From Tigriopus japonicus (lineage: Eukaryota; Arthropoda; Copepoda; Harpacticoida; Harpacticidae): a stretch of 64,000 nucleotides of DNA. The notes below the pieces were generated by a model. The model was not told where the DNA came from and ran no database searches. It saw only the letters and a list, made by a program, of their open reading frames with translations. The position numbers and the translations under genes were made by a program. Location of the stretch: positions 8,658,666 through 8,722,665 of the forward strand of contig CM021323.1 in NCBI GenBank assembly GCA_010645155.1, in the 5' to 3' direction. This document shows, piece after piece, positions 58,201-64,000 of this stretch; position 1 is the stretch's first letter; the number at the start of each line of letters is the position of its first letter.

Positions 58201-59909
58201 TCGGGTGGTTCAGGCACGGCCTCTCCATGGAGTCGAGCTAGATCCGCTTCGAGGGCTTTGAGATTAATTCGATCCGCCGTTGAAGTGGGCACCGGTGGAG
58301 ATGGGACAGAAGCTGGAGGGGACTCTAAAAGGGGTTGAGATGAGGAGGAAGTCTTGGCGGGCGGAGCTTCAATGGGCGGAGTTTGAATGGTTGTTGTTAA
58401 TGCTGTTGATGACGGTGATGATGATTGAATCTTCGTGGGCGGCGAATGCTTTGGGGACGAAGCTTTATTCGCCAAGGGCTCTGTCGGTGAAATTTTCGTT
58501 GATGGGCCCTTATTGGGGGGTTGCTCTGGGGATGATGTTTTAGTCACGCCGATCTTCGGAAGGCTCACTTTGGTGGCCGTTGGTTTGGCTTTTGTCACAG
58601 TCGGATTAGATAAGATGGATTTCGAAACTGGGCTGAGCTGTTTTTCAGAAGACGAAGGTTCGATAGGCGGGCTTTTATGCCGTGATGGCTGGATGGGTGG
58701 GTCGTCTTTACTCAGCGTTGGCTCATCGAGTTTTGAAGAGGGTTTAACTATCGAAGTTTTGGCACTTGCCGTTGGCTCGGTCGACACAAGATTAACACTG
58801 GATGGTTCGCCACGAGGGGGTTGTTTGGGCGGACCTTCAGCGAGCTGGGGTCCGGTGGGAAAGACTGTGGTGGGCGGAGAATTCGAGCATGGCTGATTTT
58901 CCCGCGTGATAGGAGGGTTGGTAGGAGGAACTGGGGCGTTGACCAGCTTGTCGTTCAATGGCTCCGTGGGTTCTCTAGCATGTCGGGGATGAGAGGGTGG
59001 CAATTGGGTGACGGGAAGCTGAGACGAGAGGGTCTTTAAAGGCGGGGCCTCGGTGGTTTGAACAAGGGGTGCCTCTAAAAGCGAAGTTGGCTGGGATGTG
59101 GGTGGTCTCACTAAGGTCGGTTCCATGGGTAATCTGTGTGCCGGTTTGGAGACCGAGGGCTCCATCGTTTTGGCCTGGGCGGCCGGTTCCGGTTCAATGA
59201 TGGTGATCACTTCCGGCTCTCCCGTGGGTTTATTGGCTTCGGCTCGACCTTTATCCGGCAACGTGTAGGCTAGCGTGGACAGACGCGGAATGTCTTCTTC
59301 CTCTTCCTCGAGTTCATCGTCGCCATCGCCATCCTCGTCCTCCTCCTCATTATCATCTTCGTCATCATCGAGCAGGATTTCATCCTCGGGATCGACGACT
59401 TCGACCAAAGGCGGACGTGGATCGGCTCGATCCTCCATCTCCGTCTGCGGATTGACCTTGAGCATCTTGGCCAATTGACGAAACTGGTGAAACGTGGAAC
59501 TGCCCCGACGAATCACTACAAAAACGGAAAAGTTCATTTAGCCACGCCCAAGATGGATGTAGGTCCAAAGCGAAGACTTACCGACGGATCCGGTGTAAAT
59601 GAACTTGAGAAACGCGTCCAAGGCGCGACTGGAGATATCGGGCAAGATGATGACCGGATGACTCAAAACCATGAACTCCCAGCCTTCGAGGATGGACTTG
59701 AGCACGGGGCTGACCGCGCCCAAAACGGCTTGATGGCATCGAAAGCGTTCGCCGGCATCGCTGTGCAACACCAAATCCCACGTGGGGCCCAAGGTTAAGG
59801 CCCGTTTCAAGGCCTCGCCCATGTATTGGCCGCGTTGCGGACAGCGGAACCGTCGCTGACACGAGGAGGATGAAGCGCCTTGGGCCAACGAAGGCCGAGG
59901 GGGCGCCAT
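55293..59909 (-). CDS. BTB/POZ-domain protein with long disordered tail (4 exons)
   Basis: Coding exons 59909-59582, 59515-57804, 57729-55802 and 55737-55293 (introns 66, 74 and 64 nt, all GT..AG, phases matching throughout) give 1470 aa. The BTB domain occupies about residues 35-130 (DLVLHSDAGERFRCHQAVL, SPVLKSIL, LDAFLKFIYTGSV) and the exon 1/2 junction falls inside it. There follow an acidic tract (about 151-184), a Pro/Ser/Thr-rich stretch to about 570 and a Lys/Ser-rich stretch. A compact basic-aromatic block (KLGVPAWFDRGGRKVQVKYFE, about 1030-1070) and charged, serine-rich runs complete the protein. BTB domains mediate dimerisation and partner binding; the composition suggests a nuclear chromatin or transcription factor, but no zinc finger or other DNA-binding domain is visible. 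The start at 59909 is the only ATG giving a complete BTB domain. Confidence 0.87.
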
Positions 59910-60888
59910 CTCTCACTCACCGCCGGCCGCCTCTTCAGCCAATCCAACGAGGACAATCGAGGGAGGGAGGGAGGGAGGGAGGCCTCGGGGATCAATCACG
60001 GGTCGGTCATGCGGGGGAATTACTTACTCGGCCGACCGCAGGCTCGTCATTTCCAGCATGCTCCTCCGCTTTACCGCTGAGGTCAGTGCCATTGATGGGT
60101 TGAGGGATTGGTTCTGAATCCAAAGGCGTGTCAGAGAGTGCGTCGATGAGGAAGAAATCCAGAGCCAGCCAGCCAGCCAAGCCGGATTCTCCGGTAGATT
60201 GGTGTTGTGAATATGGATAACTAATGGGTCAAAGCTGAAATGAATAAGTGACAGTAGGGCTGGCGGGGTGGGAGGATGCTGGTTTTTCGGGGTGTCCCCC
60301 TTCTCGTTCTATTGGTTCTTGTTGGTACTTTGTTGAAGATCGACGATGTTGATGAATCAGCATAAGATGAGGAGGAGAATCAAGTCGGCATGTCCATGTC
60401 TTTTCCTCTGCGCGTGACGTGTGTGTGTGTGTGAGTGAGTGAGTGAGTGAGAACGGCAGTAGCAACGGGCGTCCACGAGGCACGCAGGCATCGAGAAGGT
60501 GCATGCCGACTACGGAGTCACTCAGTCAGTCAGTCAGTAGGTGAGTGAGTGAGAGCCGAGACTAGAGAGTTGATTTTCCCCGTGTGCTGCCTCAGGCGTA
60601 CCGCTTCACCGAAGTCCAAGAGAAGTATGAAAAGAAGGAAGGAAGAAAAGACTCAAGAGACACGGAGGATGCAACTTCAACGGTTTGTTTTGGCTTTGGA
60701 TGAAGTGAAACGGCCCTACCGAACCCAGGGCCGTTTTCAAGTAAATTCACCATCTTTAAATTATCCCAGGATCTGGTGGGGCCGAAGATAAACTGGGATG
60801 ATATTGTCTTTTGTATCATCGTTACTACGATGTATTGAAGCGAGCAAGTTCAACCGGTCACTCAAAGTTCAGCGCAAATCCTACCGAG
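59910..60888. other. Upstream region of the BTB gene with simple repeats
   Basis: Probably includes the promoter and untranslated first exon on the minus strand; no TATA box is evident. It holds GGGA repeats (59955-59980), a GT/GAGT tract (60418-60450) and CAGT/GAGT repeats (60519-60552). Short frames here are repeat-derived. Confidence 0.4.
60418..60450. repeat. GT/GAGT simple repeat
   Basis: A (GT)n run passing into (GAGT)n units. Confidence 0.85.
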
Positions 60889-60966
60889 AATGAATGAACT
60901 AGCCCTTTGTGGTAATCGTTTTACCACAAAAGGGCGAGTTCATTCATTCTTTGCTCCCATCACTAC
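60889..60966. mobile_element. Strong hairpin next to a hAT-like end
   Basis: The arms GAATGAATGAACTAGCCC (60889-60906) and GGGCGAGTTCATTCATTC (60932-60949) pair with one mismatch. The pairing continues through TTTGTGGTAA and TTACCACAAA. Directly after comes CCCATCACTA (60957-60966), the reverse complement of the TAGTGATGGG terminus of the element at 21902. The other end was not found, so this is a partial or deleted hAT-type element. Confidence 0.62.
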
Positions 60967-62593
60967 ATAAGTTTGAGAAGGCATAACTTTTCACTCCGGC
61001 ATTCGATTGGGCTGAAATTTGAAATACGTGTTCTTCTCAATACCAGCCAGGTCTCATTTGCAGAAGAACGCTAATGATACGTTTCTGCTGGAAATCATAA
61101 TTCTCATTGCTCGCCTCCCACACCATGATTTCCGTGCTTCTTGGATAAGCTAAATATTTTCTTGTCTCAACTATAATAGTGTGACAACCAACTCGCACTG
61201 TGCACTTGCAAAGAGACAAAACTTGACATAATTCAAGAAAGTGTGCAAAATATGTTGCATTGACTTGTTCTAGCAATGTAATGATAGTTTTGCTACATCA
61301 AAAAGGAAATTATGTTACAAGTTTGGCACATTTGCTTGAGAAATGATGAATTTTGTCTCTTTTCAAGTGCATGCACAGTGTGAGCTAGCCGTGGCAGATG
61401 TCGACGCTCTCGCTCCATAAAAAGGCACAACAAAGCCACACTTCAATTGCCCTATTGCTACCCTAGGAAGTTATCGAAATTTAAGTGATAAGTAGAAAAT
61501 ATATCTTGATTAATGACCAGCTATAAACACCTGAAGAAAGATTTATTCCATGAAATGTGTTCCCTTTCTGTATGGATACCACTTATTTGTATCAAACATC
61601 CTGTTTTTATATCCACCCTGTCTTAGCGAATCCTGGCAAACTAAAGGCATCTTTGGTGACAAAGACCAATCAAAAAAAGGGGTCGCATGTCTAGCCCTGC
61701 AGCTTTGACATGACGTCGATGGTTCAACACCTTCTTGGCTCTTATTCAGGCCATTTTGTTAAAATTCGTTGATATTTTGGTCAACGCATCGGATGTTGTT
61801 CGTGTCCTCTGGTGAGTAGTCCAAAACTGTGTCAATCAGTCATTTTGAGCAGCAACTCAGTGGGGCTGGCAGCAGGTAAAAACAGTCAGGAGGAAAAAGC
61901 GGACGATAAACACTTGCTGAACTTGACTTGAGGCCAAAGACCAAACTCGGCCACTCAGGAACCACGCGGGGGCTCTCATAAAGCCTGTGTGTGTGTATTT
62001 TCCTCATGTGTTGATTCCGATTCTTGTCCCTCACCTTTTAAATGTCTCGTTAAGCACAGTGGTTAAGTTTTATGGTTTTTAAAGTAGCTCAAATAGTTAA
62101 AACACTAAAAACAACCTATTAAACCGTATTAATTGAAAGAATCTTTAATTACGAATTAAGGCAAAGTTTGATCCATATTTATTTAGCAGATAATAAACTG
62201 TCATTACTTTAAGATTTCGAAGTGCACCAAATGAGCCATTGAATTGCTCTAGTTGTGTGTTCAATTTTTAGATTCTGTCTTGGCTAGAGTCGAGTTTTCT
62301 TAAAACCCCAATCAATAATTTAACTTGTCTCGAAACCGTGGTAACATGGACTTTCTTTTGATCACACATGAAATTATTATTATCCTATTTGCAAAGCATA
62401 AAACGCCTAATACAACATTTCTAAGAGTGTGAACAAGCTGAATGAAATTAGGTGCATCCGATTCCGAGAGCGATTGTTCCGTTTATCATCTCAAAATCAG
62501 CACATTAATTTCTTGAACTTCATCCTGAAATATTTCTTTTTCACAGCCATGTGTACCATCTTAGATAAACCAACCACATGATTGAACCACGAA
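60967..62593. other. Intergenic DNA between the BTB and GLD-2 genes
   Basis: No gene is supported. The part just below 62594 is presumably the 3' UTR of the GLD-2 gene. A repeat copy lies at 62075-62260. Confidence 0.4.
62075..62260 (+). repeat. Single-arm copy of the 18490-19560 inverted-repeat family
   Basis: Shares, in order, AAAGTAGCTCAAATA, AAATAATGAACT-like ATAATAAACTGTCA, TTTAAGATTTCGAAGTGCACCAAA and GCTCTAGTTGTGTGTT with 18610-18830. Diverged, with no right arm visible. Confidence 0.6.
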
Positions 62594-63947
62594 TCAACTC
62601 GTTGATCCCAGAATGGAGGCCAAAGTCATTGAAGCGGGTTTTTTCGCCAATGTGTCCCACGTCTTGGTCAAAGCGGCCAAGATTTCATCGAAGGCGTCTC
62701 GTCGACAAATGGCTCGCGCCGCATTGGTTCGCTCGAAGGGCTCTTCCACGCAGATGTAAGCCTTCCATTGTCCCAGAGGCGTGCCCTGCTGGCGGGCTTG
62801 AGTTTCACAATCCGTATTGGTCAACACGCCCCCAGTTCGAACGGAAGGCACGTGTTGGGTGAAATCAAAATCCCGGCCGTAATACTGGAAAAACCTGGCC
62901 AACAATTCCCCTAGAAAGAATCGAAAAAAGATAACAATATTTTGAGTTTGCCACTGGTTGATGCTTTGGTAGTCACTAAAGGAAGAAGGTGCTAGTGTTT
63001 ATTCATTTGAATTCTTTTAATCAGTTCCCGGGCAAAAAATGATGTAATGCCACTTAAAACAAAGGTAATTCCGAATAAGTGAACATATTCTGTAGCTGGA
63101 TTATCAAGTGCTTTAAAGTTGATGCTGTTCTAAAATCGTAATGAAATCTATTCCTCAGATCATTATTGAATAGATCTTTTTCGATCAACAGTCTCGAAGA
63201 ATGCTTTGTTTGTTTGCGGATTGTTTATTATCGCTACAAAAAATGGGATTGCCTGTAAATAAAGTTAATCATTAACGTTACTGCTTTTTGTGCTTACTGC
63301 ACATTGGAGTTTTGTTACATCGAATCAGACCACAAGCTCATCAGATTTCGGCATTATTATGGGTGTAAACAACCATTAGACTAATTAGGAATTGAGGCTA
63401 AGACAACGTTCCAAAAAAATATTAGAAGTATGTTTTTACAGACATTACAGGTTTTTTTGGCCTGTAAACTAATTTGTAGGGTTCTATAAAATTGGAGCAG
63501 TACTTTTCAACTTCAAAACCACTCCCAAAAGTTTTTGGTATTAAAAACAGTTTCTTCGGCTTAAATAAACACCCGTGTTTGCATGGTTTCCATCCATTCT
63601 AGTTGCGCTCTTTTTTTGGCCTTAACTCATAATTTTCAGTGAAGGACTCTTTCGTTCCATCTGAAATAAAGAATATACGCACCTAAAGTTTGGCGGTTTG
63701 AGCTGGCATATTGAGGTAGAACACGCTCAAAGTTCAAGCTGGTGATATCTGAGTCGTGATGGAAGGCGTCAGGAGCGAGTCGTTGCAAACTCGGGATCAC
63801 GGGTGGTTGAACCACGTGTTGTAGCACATGCAACACCATGAGTGTCAAGGTGTAACTGGAGAACGTGCCATTTTTGGCCTCATTTAATTGGTTACTCTTG
63901 GCCCATAACTTAACCGCGTGAACTAGAGGAGCGATCCGCCAATCCAT
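62594..63947 (-). CDS. TENT2: GLD-2/TENT2-type poly(A) RNA polymerase, C-terminal exons (partial)
   Basis: Two coding exons, 63947-63683 and 62910-62594, are joined across a 772-nt intron (TTAG/GTGCGT donor, TTTCTAG acceptor), ending with TGA at 62594-62596. The first begins after a TTTCAG acceptor at 63948; earlier exons with the nucleotidyltransferase core lie beyond the window. Visible are the central-domain helix (PLVHAVKLWAKSNQLNEA, GTFSSYTLTLMVLHVLQ, PSLQRLAPDAF) and the PAP-associated segment (LGELLARFFQYYGRDFDF, WKAYICVEEPFERTNAARAI). EEPF.RTN.ARA is characteristic of GLD-2/TENT2 and not of TUT4/7 or mitochondrial PAP. Such enzymes extend poly(A) tails of cytoplasmic mRNAs and miRNAs, especially in germ line and neurons, usually with an RNA-binding partner. 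Family call firm; symbol by homology only. Confidence 0.88.
63227..63278 (-). mobile_element. LINE 3'-end fragment inside the GLD-2 intron
   Basis: On the minus strand GTTAATGATTAACTTTATTT then ACAGGCAATCCCATTTTTTG then TAGCGATAAT matches the 3' end of the CR1-like LINE (8890-8942). A short 5'-truncated insertion in the intron at 62911-63682, same orientation as the host gene. Confidence 0.72.
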
Positions 63948-64000
63948 CTGAAATAGGCGATAGAGTTACTCTCTTTCCACATGTGTACCGGCCCAAAATG

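Noticed and set aside
59275..59478. Poly-serine plus-strand ORF
   Set aside because: Antisense of the acidic tract of the BTB protein.

Overview
The window is nuclear DNA from a metazoan, most likely an arthropod and possibly a crustacean such as a copepod (inference). The genes have short spliceosomal introns (64, 66, 74, 167 and 772 nt) with GT..AG ends. The intergenic DNA is AT-rich and full of small DNA transposons, tRNA-derived SINEs and non-LTR retrotransposon pieces. There is no operon structure, Shine-Dalgarno site, CRISPR array or rRNA. Most open frames in the window are chance frames in this DNA.

Three protein-coding genes are well supported, all on the minus strand. (1) A two-exon secreted cysteine-repeat protein of 718 aa (13930-16253) has a signal peptide split by the intron, a TATA box just upstream and a candidate poly(A) signal downstream. 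(2) A four-exon BTB/POZ-domain protein of 1470 aa (55293-59909) has an acidic tract and long disordered Pro/Ser/Thr/Lys-rich regions. (3) The last two coding exons of a GLD-2/TENT2-type cytoplasmic poly(A) polymerase lie at 62594-63947; the gene runs off the right edge.

Layout. 0-11.7 kb is a transposon cluster: a nearly complete CR1-like LINE broken by two in-frame stops, a tRNA-derived SINE joined to its truncated 5' end, hAT-type nonautonomous elements including a 1.07-kb foldback element, and other inverted-repeat elements. 11.7-18.4 kb holds the cysteine-repeat gene. 18.4-23.9 kb is another repeat cluster. 23.9-39.2 kb is long, mostly unique intergenic DNA with microsatellites and one palindromic MITE. 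39.2-46.3 kb has more hAT-type elements, a LINE fragment and SINEs. 47.6-49.3 kb is a decayed P-element-like (THAP) transposase. 52.7-53.96 kb is a second, heavily decayed LINE. 55.3-64 kb holds the BTB and GLD-2 genes.

The strongest structural results are: six nonautonomous elements bounded by 8-bp target-site duplications (five perfect, one 7 of 8), diagnostic of the hAT superfamily; three copies of one SINE whose 3' end is in every case joined directly, in the same orientation, to another retroelement, as template switching would produce; and a secreted protein whose two different repeat modules share one cysteine-every-eight-residues register. All splice models and element borders were read by eye; transcript and database checks were not possible.
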